This document shows positions 7,886 through 15,269 of a stretch of 35,766 nucleotides of DNA, in pieces. How positions within the stretch are numbered: position 1 is the first letter of the stretch; every line of letters starts with the position of its first letter. Below the pieces are notes generated by a model. The model had not been told where the DNA came from. It searched no databases and saw only the letters and a program-made list of their open reading frames with translations. The position numbers and the translations under genes were made by a program. This stretch comes from LMUY01 sp964657445 (GTDB lineage: Bacteria; Pseudomonadota; Alphaproteobacteria; Acetobacterales; Acetobacteraceae), in NCBI GenBank assembly GCA_964657445.1, contig CAZZVB010000016.1, forward strand, positions 1 through 35,766, in the 5' to 3' direction.

Positions 7886-8583
7886 CGGCTCCCGGCCAGC
7901 GCATCGCCCTCGTCACGGGCGCCAGCCGCGGGATCGGCGCTGCGGTGGCGATCGCTCTGGCGAGGACCGGAACGCACGTGGTGATCACCGCGCGCACGCA
8001 AGGCGGCCTGGAGGAAACCGACGACGCGATCCGCGAGGCCGGTGGAACTGCCACGCTGCTGCCGATGGACCTTGCGGACGGGGCCCAGTTGGATTCGGTC
8101 GGGCCGAGCCTGTTCGACCGGTTCGGCCGCCTGGACGCCTTCGTGCATGCGGCCGGCGCGCTAGGCCGGCTGACCCCGGCGCCGCACATCATGCCCGGCG
8201 ACTTCACAGCCACGGTGGCGGTGAACGTCGAGTCCGCATGGCGCATGATCCGCACCTGCGGCCCGCTCCTGCTGGCGGCGGAAGCCGGCCGGGCCGTGTT
8301 CGTGACCGACGGCCTGGTTGAGCGGCCGCGTGCCTATTGGGGGCTGTACGGCGCGACCAAGGCCGCCATGCACCACCTGGCGCTGTCCTGGGCGGAGGAG
8401 GTGCGCAGCACGCGCTGCCGGGTAAACCTGTTCGATCCAGGCCCGGTCGCGACCCGCCTGCGCAAGGAAGCCATGCCCGGCGAAGACGCCAGCACGCTTC
8501 GCGCGCCGGACGATGTCGCACCCGGCATCGCCGCCCTATGCCACCCCGCTGAAACAAGGAACGGCGCCGTCCTCACCCCGTAG
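7882..8583 (+). CDS. SDR family oxidoreductase, catalytic Ser position changed
   Basis: 233-residue short-chain dehydrogenase/reductase with a Rossmann fold. The cofactor motif TGASRGIG is at 12-19, the conserved Asn lies in VAVNVESAW, and the active-site pair is Tyr156 and Lys160 (YGATK). The catalytic Ser, normally 13 residues before the Tyr, is Asp143 here, preceded by Thr142 (VFVTDG). The general look (RPRAYWGLYGATKAA) is closest to the YciK-like group often found directly after purF in Alphaproteobacteria. It starts with GTG 7882 inside the purF stop region and ends with TAG 8581-8583, where a palindromic repeat begins. Substrate unknown. The Ser change may reduce activity, or Thr142 may take over. 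Confidence 0.88.
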   Translation: MTAPGQRIALVTGASRGIGAAVAIALARTGTHVVITARTQGGLEETDDAIREAGGTATLLPMDLADGAQLDSVGPSLFDRFGRLDAFVHAAGALGRLTPAPHIMPGDFTATVAVNVESAWRMIRTCGPLLLAAEAGRAVFVTDGLVERPRAYWGLYGATKAAMHHLALSWAEEVRSTRCRVNLFDPGPVATRLRKEAMPGEDASTLRAPDDVAPGIAALCHPAETRNGAVLTP

Positions 8584-8610
8584 GATGGGCAAGCGCAGCG
8601 CGACCCATCA
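8580..8610 (+). repeat. Dispersed palindromic repeat, copy 1, starting on the SDR stop codon
   Basis: A 31-base element beginning gtaggatggg and ending gcgcgacccatca. Its TAG is the stop codon of the SDR gene. GATGGG (8584-8589) can pair with CCCATC (8604-8609). A near-copy lies at 29281-29312 after ppdK, again with its TAG as the stop codon. The pattern resembles small dispersed palindromes known from many proteobacterial genomes. Confidence 0.6.
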
Positions 8611-8632
8611 CATGGAGCGCGGCGGAGGTCAC

Positions 8633-8657
8633 GGCGGGCCGACCACGGCGGCCCGCC
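8633..8657. terminator. Bidirectional hairpin between convergent SDR and MFS genes
   Basis: Perfect 8-base stem ggcgggcc (8633-8640) and ggcccgcc (8650-8657) with a 9-base loop, located between the ends of two convergent genes. It can serve as a terminator for both strands. There is no strong T-run on either side. Confidence 0.55.
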
Positions 8658-8667
8658 TTGCCCCCGC

Positions 8668-9975
8668 CTACTCCGCAGCCACGCGAGCCGCCGCTGCGGA
8701 CGGCGCTTCCTCCAGCTTGGAGTCGTGGCGCAGCATCAGGACCACCCCCATCGAGACGAACCCGGCGGCGGCCAGCAGCAGCAGGCCGCCGTTGAAGCTG
8801 CCGGTCTGGTCCTTGATGTAGCCCATCGCATACGGACCGAAGAAACCGGACAGGTTGCCGATGGAGTTGATGGCCGCGATGCCGCCCGCCGCCGCAGCGC
8901 CGGACAGATAGGCGGTCGGCAAGGTCCAGATCACCGGCAGGCAGGCGAAGATCCCGAACCCGGCGATCGTCAGCGCCGTCATCTTCAGATACGGGTCCGG
9001 CAGCAGGGTCGAGATCGAGATGCCGGCCGCGGCAATGAACAACGCGAACGCGGCATGGCCCTTACGCTCTTTCAAGCGGTCGGACCGGCGCCCCCAGTAG
9101 ATCATGCCGACCGTGCCGACCACGTAGGGCAGCGCTGCGACGAAGCCCGTCTGCAGGTTGGACAGCCCGAAGCCCTTGATGATCGTCGGCAGGAAGAACC
9201 CGAGCCCGTAATTGCAGGCCACGGCGCCGAAATACACCAGCGCCACCGCCAGCACGCGCGGGTTCAGCAGCGCCTGCATGACGGTGTATTCCCGCACGGT
9301 CTCGCGCTGCGCACGCTCCCGCGCCAGCCGCTCCATCAGCCATTTGCGCTCGTCGGCCGCCAGCCAATGCGCATCGGCCGGCTTGTCCGTCAGGTAGAAC
9401 AGCACGACGCCGGACAGCAGGACGGCAGGCGCCGCCTCCAGGATGTAGAGCCACTGCCAGCCGTGCATGCCCATCACGCCATCCAGCCCGAGCAGCGCGC
9501 CCGACACCGGGGAGCCGATCACCGAGGAGAGCGGGATCGCGGCCATGAACAGGCCGATGATCCGTGCCCGCTCCTTGGCGGGGAACCATAGCGTGAGGAA
9601 GAAGATGATGCCTGGGAAGAACCCGGCTTCGGCAAAACCCAGCAGCACCCGCACGGTGTAGAAGCTGTATTCGCCCGTGATGAACGCCATCGACCCGGAC
9701 AGGATGCCCCAGGTGAGCATGATCCGCGCGATCCATTTCCGGGCGCCGACCTTTTCCAGCAGCAGGTTCGACGGCACTTCGAAGATGAAATAGGCGAGGA
9801 AGAAGATGCCCGCTCCCAGGCCGAACGCAGTCTCGCTGAGCCCGAGATCCTTGCTCATGGTCAGCTTGGCAAAGCCGACGTTGACGCGGTCGAGGTAGGC
9901 GACGAAGTAGCAAACCACCAGGAACGGCACGAGCCGCATCGTCACCCGGCGGATCGTCCGGAGTTCCAGATCCAT
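8668..9975 (-). CDS. MFS transporter, anion:cation symporter (ACS) type
   Basis: 435-residue major facilitator carrier with about 12 membrane helices. The sequence VAYLDRVNVGFAKLTM in helix 1 and FEVPSNLLLEKVGARKWIAR after helix 2 are typical of the anion:cation symporter family, which takes up organic acids such as tartrate, phthalate, glucarate or hexuronates together with protons. A cytoplasmic loop of about 35 charged residues separates the two halves. The start is ATG at 9975 with GGGAG about ten bases upstream. That ribosome binding site lies inside a long inverted repeat (9985-10018), suggesting control by a repressor or by RNA folding. No catabolic gene is adjacent, so the substrate cannot be named. 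Confidence 0.9.
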   Translation of the reverse strand: MDLELRTIRRVTMRLVPFLVVCYFVAYLDRVNVGFAKLTMSKDLGLSETAFGLGAGIFFLAYFIFEVPSNLLLEKVGARKWIARIMLTWGILSGSMAFITGEYSFYTVRVLLGFAEAGFFPGIIFFLTLWFPAKERARIIGLFMAAIPLSSVIGSPVSGALLGLDGVMGMHGWQWLYILEAAPAVLLSGVVLFYLTDKPADAHWLAADERKWLMERLARERAQRETVREYTVMQALLNPRVLAVALVYFGAVACNYGLGFFLPTIIKGFGLSNLQTGFVAALPYVVGTVGMIYWGRRSDRLKERKGHAAFALFIAAAGISISTLLPDPYLKMTALTIAGFGIFACLPVIWTLPTAYLSGAAAAGGIAAINSIGNLSGFFGPYAMGYIKDQTGSFNGGLLLLAAAGFVSMGVVLMLRHDSKLEEAPSAAAARVAAE

Positions 9976-9984
9976 AAACGCACT

Positions 9985-10018
9985 CTCCCAATTGGCCGTG
10001 TGTCCGGCCGATTGGGAG
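9985..10018 (-). promoter_or_regulatory. 14-base inverted repeat over the ribosome binding site of the MFS gene
   Basis: Arms 9985-9998 (ctcccaattggccg) and 10005-10018 (cggccgattgggag) match at 13 of 14 positions; the odd pair is a G-T wobble, and the spacer is 6 bases. The arm nearest the gene contains the GGGAG that probably recruits ribosomes, about ten bases before the ATG at 9975. It could be a repressor operator or a hairpin that masks the ribosome binding site. Confidence 0.6.
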
Positions 10019-10050
10019 TATTAGTGGCGGATCGTTTGGGTCTCGGAAAG

Positions 10051-10416
10051 CTATTTCAGCGGGTCGTGACCCCAATTCATCAGGGATTTGCGCCATCTCG
10101 TATCGCTGACGTCGCCAGCCGGCCGCTGCTTGCCGTGGCGGTGCACGTAACCGACAACCTTGCGCATCGCCTCGTAGTCATCCGCGTCCAAATCGGCGGC
10201 CTTCTTGGCCCGCAGCGCGAGCACGCGACGCCCCATTTCGTGGCCCACCGCCTCTTGCCCGCCCTCGTGCGTGACCTTCTCGCCCTCATGCGTCATGCCG
10301 ACCGACTGGCTCTCGGCACTGTCCAACCAGCGCTTCAGAGCTGCCGGCGTCATGTTGACGGTGCTGTTGAACGCGCGCGCTGTCGCCTCCTGCTCGGCGC
10401 CGTCCATCTCAGCCAT
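10051..10416 (-). CDS. DUF3140 family protein
   Basis: 121-residue soluble protein that I recognise as DUF3140, a small family of unknown function. The typical segments are FNSTVNMTPAALKRWLDSAE near the N-terminus, SVGMTHEGEKVTHEGGQEAVG in the middle, then a YEAMRKVVGYVHRH helix and the C-terminal SDTRWRKSLMNWGHDPLK. The motif SxSVG...VGHExGRR and the RxSLMNWGHDP tail are the family's hallmarks. Charged residues and the lack of a signal peptide suggest a cytoplasmic, possibly nucleic-acid-associated protein. Its start overlaps the end of the upstream DUF5872 gene by 8 bases, so both belong to one transcript and are translationally coupled. No biochemical role is claimed. Confidence 0.8.
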   Translation of the reverse strand: MAEMDGAEQEATARAFNSTVNMTPAALKRWLDSAESQSVGMTHEGEKVTHEGGQEAVGHEMGRRVLALRAKKAADLDADDYEAMRKVVGYVHRHGKQRPAGDVSDTRWRKSLMNWGHDPLK

Positions 10417-10906
10417 GACCCAAAGCCTGCTCCAGTTGCGCCTTGCTCATGCGGCTGCGGCCCTTGATCCCGCGGCTCGCGGCCTGCTGCATCAGGGCGG
10501 CTTTCGTCGTCTCACCGCGGGCGGCCGCCGTCTTACGGGCAACGTCACGGGGCTGGGCGGAGAACTGCTTGCCCTTCGCGCTATCGGCCCGCTTCTTGGC
10601 CGTGCTGCGCTTGTATTCGTCATCGGTGAGCGCCTCGCGGGCCTTCTTGGGCAGATAGCGCTCCCCGGTCTTGCCGCTCTCCTTGCCGGACTTTGTGCCC
10701 CAGTCTTCGTTGGTCCATTGCGCGAGGTGATTGTCGGGCGACTTCTTGCCTTTGTAGCCGCCGCCTTCGGATTTGTACTCCTGCACCGAAAGCTGGGCCT
10801 TGCGGGCAGACCACTGGCCGGGCTTGCCGCCCTTGTCGCCCTTCGTGACCTGCTGCTTCACCTTGTCCCACAACTTTGGGTCGGTCTTTTCGGACGTGCC
10901 TGCCAT
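10409..10906 (-). CDS. DUF5872-like basic protein with a C-terminal SAP/Rho-N-like helix pair
   Basis: 165-residue, very lysine-rich protein (MAGTSEKTDPKLWDKVKQQV...). Residues up to about 105 resemble the domain I recall as DUF5872: repeated GDKGGKPGQWSARKAQL and NEDWGTKSGKE segments with conserved Trp and Gly. The end (TKAALMQQAASRGIKGRSRM, then SKAQLEQAL) looks like a SAP or Rho-N-terminal helix-extended-loop-helix fold, which often binds nucleic acid. ATG 10906 is chosen because AGGAGG lies 8 bases before it; the frame stays open to 10942. The gene overlaps the DUF3140 gene and forms a two-gene operon with it. The function is unknown; DNA or RNA association is inferred from charge and the C-terminal motif. 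Confidence 0.75.
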   Translation of the reverse strand: MAGTSEKTDPKLWDKVKQQVTKGDKGGKPGQWSARKAQLSVQEYKSEGGGYKGKKSPDNHLAQWTNEDWGTKSGKESGKTGERYLPKKAREALTDDEYKRSTAKKRADSAKGKQFSAQPRDVARKTAAARGETTKAALMQQAASRGIKGRSRMSKAQLEQALGHG

Positions 10907-10914
10907 GATCGAAT

Positions 10915-10920
10915 CCTCCT
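10915..10920 (-). promoter_or_regulatory. Ribosome binding site AGGAGG fixing the DUF5872 start
   Basis: Perfect AGGAGG on the minus strand, 8 bases before ATG 10906. It shows that the upstream in-frame extension to 10942 is not used. Confidence 0.8.
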
Positions 10921-11049
10921 GACCGGGCAACGTCGCGGCCATCCGGCAGGTTTACGCCGAGCCATTGCCGGCTTTTCACGTTTGCTGGCTGCCAAGACAG
11001 GAACACCACGCATGAGAACCGTGACGGCTGCCTTCATTGCCGCAGCCGC

Positions 11050-11307
11050 CTAGAAGCTGTCGTCCGAACTCAGCCAGCCCTGGAAGGTGGGGTCGAGATA
11101 GTAGTCCCACCACTCGCGCGGCGGCGACCAGATCTCGACGTAGCGCTCCTGCTCGCGTGCGTTCAACGAATCCCAGAATGGCTTCCAGACATCGTTGAGC
11201 CAGTATTCCCCGCTCTGCCGCCAGAACGGGTCTGCCGGCATGAAGCCGGGATGCTCGACCCAGGGCGGCCGGACGGCGCGCAGGCGCTCGTCCCAGGGCA
11301 CGGTCAA
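11050..11307 (-). CDS. Small Trp-rich hypothetical protein
   Basis: Open frame of 85 residues starting at TTG 11307. I do not recognise it. The composition looks like a real protein rather than a frame shadow: eight tryptophans, many aromatic and acidic residues, and stretches such as QSGEYWLNDVWKPFW and WSPPREWWDYYLD. There is no signal peptide or membrane helix. No ATG occurs upstream before the stop at 11395-11397, and no clear ribosome binding site precedes the TTG, so the start is uncertain and the 5' end may have been lost. It lies between the DUF5872 gene and der on the same strand, with spacers of 143 and 223 bases. Confidence 0.45.
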   Translation of the reverse strand: MTVPWDERLRAVRPPWVEHPGFMPADPFWRQSGEYWLNDVWKPFWDSLNAREQERYVEIWSPPREWWDYYLDPTFQGWLSSDDSF

Positions 11308-11530
11308 GGGGCGCTCGCCGGTGCAATGGTCGTCAACGCCGGGCGGTCGATCAACTCCGCCGCCAGAAGTAGGTGAACCGTTCGGGGTCGGCCGTCATGC
11401 GTGACCATAGCGCCAAACGAGCCGGTCCGGTGCATGGCCCCGTGGGTCAGCTCCGGGAAAGCGCGGGGTAGCAACCGGCAAAGCCCTGCACCGCGCCGGC
11501 GTTAGCGTGCAGCGCGCGGCCTCGCCCTAG
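11308..11530. other. Gap between the Trp-rich ORF and der
   Basis: 223 bases without a gene I can support. On the minus strand ATG 11398 opens a 15-codon frame (MTADPERFTYFWRRS) ending at 11351, which might be the remnant of a gene start. No terminator with a clear stem was found after der. Confidence 0.4.
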
Positions 11531-12859
11531 CTATTCGTCGGCGTAGGGGTTCTTGGTGCCGCGGAACTGCAGCCGCACCGGCGTGCCGGGAAGCTGGAAC
11601 GTGTCGCGAAGCCCGTTCACCAGGTAGCGCCGGTAATCCTCGGGAGTCTGTTCGGCGCGTGTTCCGAAGATGATGAAGGTGGGCGGGCGCGCCTTCGGCT
11701 GCGTGATGTAGCGCAGCTTCAGGCGCCTGCCGTCCACCAGTGGCGCCGCATGCCGCTCCAGCGCGGCCTCGAACCACCGGTTCAGCTCGCCCGTCGGAAC
11801 CCGTGTGTTCCAGACCTCATGCGCGCGGCGCACGGCGGGCAGCAGCTTGTCCACGCCGGCGCCCGTCATGGCGGACAGGGTGACGACAGGAATGCCCTTC
11901 ATCTGCGCCAGGCTGGTTTCGAGCCGGTCCGACACGCCTTTGCGGGCGGCGTTGCGGTCGGCCACCGCATCCCACTTGTTCAGCGCCAGGACGCAACCAC
12001 GCCCCTCCCGCTCGATCAGCCGCGCGATCTGCAAGTCCTGCTCATGCAGTCCTTCGACCGCATCGACGCACAGCACCACCACCTCGGCCATCTTGAGCGC
12101 CTCGATGGTGGCGGACACGCTCATCTTCTCCAGCGATGCTTCGATCCGGGCCTTCTTGCGCAGACCGGCGGTGTCCACCAGTTCGATCGGCCCGGTGTCG
12201 TCGCTGAAACGAACGGCCACGGCATCTCGCGTCAGGCCGGGCTCAGGCCCGGTGATCATCCGCTCCTCACCGAGCAGGCGATTCAACAAAGTGGATTTGC
12301 CGGCATTCGGGCGGCCGATCACCGCCAGCCGCAGCGGGCGGTCCAGCCCTTCGTCCTCATCCTTCATGGGCAGCCGGTCGGCAATCTCGCCCATCAGGTT
12401 GGCAAGGCCTTCGCCGTGTTCTGCGGACACCGCCAGCGGCTCGCCCAGGCCGAGGCTGAAGGCCTCCATCGCGGCCTGCGCCCCGCCGCGCCCTTCCGCC
12501 TTGTTGGCGACCAGCAGCACCGGGCGTCCCTGGCGGCGCAGCCACGCCGCGAAATGGCTATCCGCCGGCGTGATCCCGCTACGGGCGTCCACCACGAACA
12601 CCACCAGGTCGGCGGTCTCCACCGCGGCTTCGGAACTCGCCCGCATGCGGCCGTACAGGCTGTCCGGGGCGCTTTCCTCGAGCCCGGCGGTATCGACCAG
12701 CCGCACCATCCGGCCGCGCAACTGCGCCGTCGCGTCCTTGCGGTCGCGCGTGACGCCGGGCGTGTCGGCCACCAGCGCGTGGCGCCGGCCGGCAAGCCGG
12801 TTGAACAGCGTGCTCTTGCCGACGTTGGGCCGCCCGGCGATGACGACGACGGGCAACAT
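11531..12859 (-). CDS. der: Ribosome assembly GTPase Der (EngA)
   Basis: Essential double GTPase that acts in maturation of the 50S ribosomal subunit. The 442 residues hold two consecutive G domains and a C-terminal KH-like domain. In domain 1, G1 is GRPNVGKS (9-16), G2/TPGVTRD follows at 33-39, G3 is DTAGL (56-60) and G4 reads NKAE (119-122). Domain 2 starts with GRPNAGKS at 182-189 and has DTAGLRKKARIE and NKWD. The KH-like part ends with RLQFRGTKNPYADE. ATG 12859 lies 4 bases after the bamB stop, so der is the last gene of the yfgM-like-bamB-der operon, the same order as in E. coli. Confidence 0.97.
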   Translation of the reverse strand: MLPVVVIAGRPNVGKSTLFNRLAGRRHALVADTPGVTRDRKDATAQLRGRMVRLVDTAGLEESAPDSLYGRMRASSEAAVETADLVVFVVDARSGITPADSHFAAWLRRQGRPVLLVANKAEGRGGAQAAMEAFSLGLGEPLAVSAEHGEGLANLMGEIADRLPMKDEDEGLDRPLRLAVIGRPNAGKSTLLNRLLGEERMITGPEPGLTRDAVAVRFSDDTGPIELVDTAGLRKKARIEASLEKMSVSATIEALKMAEVVVLCVDAVEGLHEQDLQIARLIEREGRGCVLALNKWDAVADRNAARKGVSDRLETSLAQMKGIPVVTLSAMTGAGVDKLLPAVRRAHEVWNTRVPTGELNRWFEAALERHAAPLVDGRRLKLRYITQPKARPPTFIIFGTRAEQTPEDYRRYLVNGLRDTFQLPGTPVRLQFRGTKNPYADE

Positions 12860-12863
12860 GGCG

Positions 12864-14201
12864 TTAGCCTAGCGCTGACAGAGTGCCGTCATCGGTGATG
12901 ATGAACAGCTTGTTCTGCGCCGCAACGAGGCTGACGGCGATATTATCCGGTATCGACTGCTCGCCGAGGATCTCGCCCGTGACGGCGTTGACGGCGATCA
13001 GCTTCTGCGTGGTGCCGCCCAAATACAGGTACGGGCCGCTCAGCAGCGGGCCAGTCCAATACAACGCGTCCCTGGATTTTTCCTCGTTTTCGTAGCGGGC
13101 AAGCTGGGTCATCCACCGCACACGGCCATCAGCACGGTTCATGCAGGCCAGTTGCTGGTCGAGCGTCAGCACGAACAACCAATCTCCGGCAATCCACGGC
13201 GCGTTCTGTCCAGCGACGTTACGTTCCCACAGGCGGCGGCCGGACAGCAGGTCCAGCGCAAGCATCAGGCCGCCCTCACCGATGGCATAAACGATGTTGT
13301 CCTGGATCGCCGGCAGGGCACGGATGGCGGACAGATCGGCCAGGCTGTTACGGCCGCTCGCCGCCGCCAAGCTGTCGCTCCAAGCCAACGTGCCGCCATC
13401 GGCCCGCAACGCGACCAGGTCACCCGACCCGAACCCGCCCACCACGAGGCCATTGGCATAGGCCGGCGCAGGCTGGCCGAGCACGATCGTGGACGCGCTG
13501 CTGGCCTGATACGACCAGAGCCGTTTGCCGTCGCTGGCCGACAGCGCGAGCATCCGCTCGTCCAGCGTCGTGAGGAACAGCCGCCCCTCGGCCAAGGTCG
13601 GGGCCGAGCGCGCCGGCGCGTCGAGCGGGCTGCGCCAGGTGATCTTACCGTCGGCGGCCGAAATCGCCAGCGCCTCTGCCCGGCCGGTGGTCGCGTACAC
13701 CACGCTGCCCGCCACAGCCAAGCCGCCGCCGACATTGGTGCTGCGGTCCTTCTCGCCCTGCGTGTCGGTGCGCCAATGCCGGTCCCCGGTGGCGACGTCG
13801 AACGCGCTCACCGCACCGTCGGAGTCCATGGTGAACACCTGGCTGCCGGAAATGACCGGCGTGGCCGTGATCTTCTGGCGGTAGCCGCCGCCTTCGCCGA
13901 TCGAGCGGCGCCAGGCATGGCTGAGGGTGCCGGTGGCGAGGTTGCCCATGACGTGCGCGGGATTGCCGCCCGCCTGCGCCCACTCCGCATTCTGCACCGC
14001 CGGCGGTAGCGTGACCGCGGTTCGGAAGGCAGGATCGACCGCCATCCCGCGCGAGGCCGACATGACCGACTCACGCTTGCCGGGGATCGACGGCTTGCTC
14101 GATTCGAACAGGTCATCGAAGACCGAGCAGCCGGCCAATCCAGCCAGCGGCAGGACCGAGGCCGCACGCAGGAGGCTGCGCCGTCCGTGATTACGGATCA
14201 T
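12864..14201 (-). CDS. bamB: Outer-membrane assembly lipoprotein BamB
   Basis: Periplasmic beta-propeller lipoprotein of the BAM complex, which inserts beta-barrel proteins into the outer membrane. The 445-residue protein begins with a basic, hydrophobic signal peptide that ends in the lipobox LAGC with Cys25 as the lipidation site. The rest consists of repeated PQQ-type propeller blades, each with a pattern like GxxxALDxxTGxxxW; examples are AVSAFDVATGDRHWR and LALDLLSGRRLWER. Length is slightly above the E. coli protein. The start overlaps the stop of the yfgM-like gene (ATGA) and der follows after 4 bases, so the three are one operon. Bacterial dehydrogenase propellers look similar, but the lipobox and the position before der point to BamB. 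Confidence 0.93.
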   Translation of the reverse strand: MIRNHGRRSLLRAASVLPLAGLAGCSVFDDLFESSKPSIPGKRESVMSASRGMAVDPAFRTAVTLPPAVQNAEWAQAGGNPAHVMGNLATGTLSHAWRRSIGEGGGYRQKITATPVISGSQVFTMDSDGAVSAFDVATGDRHWRTDTQGEKDRSTNVGGGLAVAGSVVYATTGRAEALAISAADGKITWRSPLDAPARSAPTLAEGRLFLTTLDERMLALSASDGKRLWSYQASSASTIVLGQPAPAYANGLVVGGFGSGDLVALRADGGTLAWSDSLAAASGRNSLADLSAIRALPAIQDNIVYAIGEGGLMLALDLLSGRRLWERNVAGQNAPWIAGDWLFVLTLDQQLACMNRADGRVRWMTQLARYENEEKSRDALYWTGPLLSGPYLYLGGTTQKLIAVNAVTGEILGEQSIPDNIAVSLVAAQNKLFIITDDGTLSALG

Positions 14202-14887
14202 CCGCGCGCCTCCGGACGCACGCCGAGCAATGTCAGCATGGCGCCGGCCCGGCCGCGCAGGCCATCTGCGGCCAACGGGTCACCGGCGACCTCGCGCAGC
14301 AGCCGGGTGGCCTTCTCCTTGTCATCCATCTTCAGCGCCACCAATGCATCCACTTCCTGCGCGAGCGGGCGCCAGATGCTGCCTGCACTTTCCAGTTTCG
14401 CCGTACGGGCGGCGATATCGGCGGGTGCGCCGAGATCGACCGAATGCTGGGCCCAAAGCAGATTGCCCAGGTCGCGCAGCAACGGGTCCGCCGCGGGGTC
14501 GGCGCCGATCTGGTCCCAGATCGCGAGTGCCGCCGTCGTGTCGCCCGCCGTCCAGCGCAACGCCGCCTCCCGCAACCGGGCGAGGGTCCGGTAGCCTTCC
14601 GGCGCAGAAGCCGCGACTTTGGCGAACAGGTCGGCATCCGGGCCGGCGGCCGGGTTCGGGCCGGGCGGCAGCGCATCCGCCGTACGCATCGCATCGAGGA
14701 ATGGGCCGGCCGCAGCCTGTGACTTTTGGCCCTGCACGTATTGCCATCCCTGCCAGCCGCCGACGCCCGCCAGCACCAGAACAAGGAGGGCCGCGCCAGC
14801 CGTGCCATAGCGCTTCAGCATCATGCGGGCTCGCTCGGCCCGCAGGTCCTCGTTCAGTTCATCGAAGATATCGGGCACGCTGTTCAA
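14198..14887 (-). CDS. YfgM-like TPR membrane protein
   Basis: 229-residue protein with a short cytoplasmic N-terminus (MNSVPDIFDELNEDLRAERA), one membrane helix at about 28-48 and a periplasmic alanine-rich helical part of the TPR type. This matches the YfgM family, which in E. coli associates with the SecYEG translocon and periplasmic chaperones; in E. coli yfgM also precedes bamB and der. The sequence RARMMLKRYG before the helix is typical of alphaproteobacterial members. It is the first gene of the operon, with its stop overlapping the bamB start. A 94-base spacer separates it from the divergent small lipoprotein gene and should contain the operon promoter, though no clear motif was found. 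Confidence 0.82.
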   Translation of the reverse strand: MNSVPDIFDELNEDLRAERARMMLKRYGTAGAALLVLVLAGVGGWQGWQYVQGQKSQAAAGPFLDAMRTADALPPGPNPAAGPDADLFAKVAASAPEGYRTLARLREAALRWTAGDTTAALAIWDQIGADPAADPLLRDLGNLLWAQHSVDLGAPADIAARTAKLESAGSIWRPLAQEVDALVALKMDDKEKATRLLREVAGDPLAADGLRGRAGAMLTLLGVRPEARG

Positions 14888-14981
14888 ACCTCGCTACGGC
14901 GGGTCGCCAAGGCGCGGGACCATAGCGATGCAGGCCCTCGCGGGGAACCCTGTGTTAATCCGGGCATGTCCGTATGCCGCC

Positions 14982-15269
14982 ATGCCCCATTTCATGCGAG
15001 CGGCGCGACGCCTGACACTGCTGCTGTCCGTGCCGCTCGGCGGCTGCGGAGTCGATAACGCAGCATCGCTCATCACAGGGCTGGATTGCTCGGCTGCCCA
15101 CCTCGAACGGCAGCGGCCCTATTGCACGCCGCTCCCGCCATCGGGTGACCCGGCGTTTTGCACCAAGACGCTGGGCGGCCCGCAATGCTGGTCCAACCCG
15201 GAGGCCTTCGTCGTCTTGCCGCGCGAGCTGGCGGATCCCCCCTACCGGAACGTCACCAGCCGTCCCTGA
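14982..15269 (+). CDS. Small predicted lipoprotein with a cysteine-rich tail
   Basis: 95-residue protein starting at ATG 14982 (MPHFMRAARRLTLLL). The N-terminus is a lipoprotein signal with lipobox LGGC and Cys22 as the likely lipidated residue. The mature part is short and contains PYCTPLPPSGDPAFC and TLGGPQCW, a pattern of Cys, Pro and Trp that I recall from small uncharacterised lipoproteins of Alphaproteobacteria. The frame is open back to 14823, but that stretch lies opposite the yfgM-like gene and lacks a signal. The last 28 bases overlap the end of the convergent dihydroorotase gene. It probably resides in the periplasm or on the outer membrane; the role is unknown. Confidence 0.65.
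   Translation: MPHFMRAARRLTLLLSVPLGGCGVDNAASLITGLDCSAAHLERQRPYCTPLPPSGDPAFCTKTLGGPQCWSNPEAFVVLPRELADPPYRNVTSRP

Noticed and set aside
11012..11053. 14-codon plus-strand frame MRTVTAAFIAAAA resembling the start of a signal peptide
   Set aside because: Too short, and no protein follows; the end overlaps the stop of the Trp-rich ORF.
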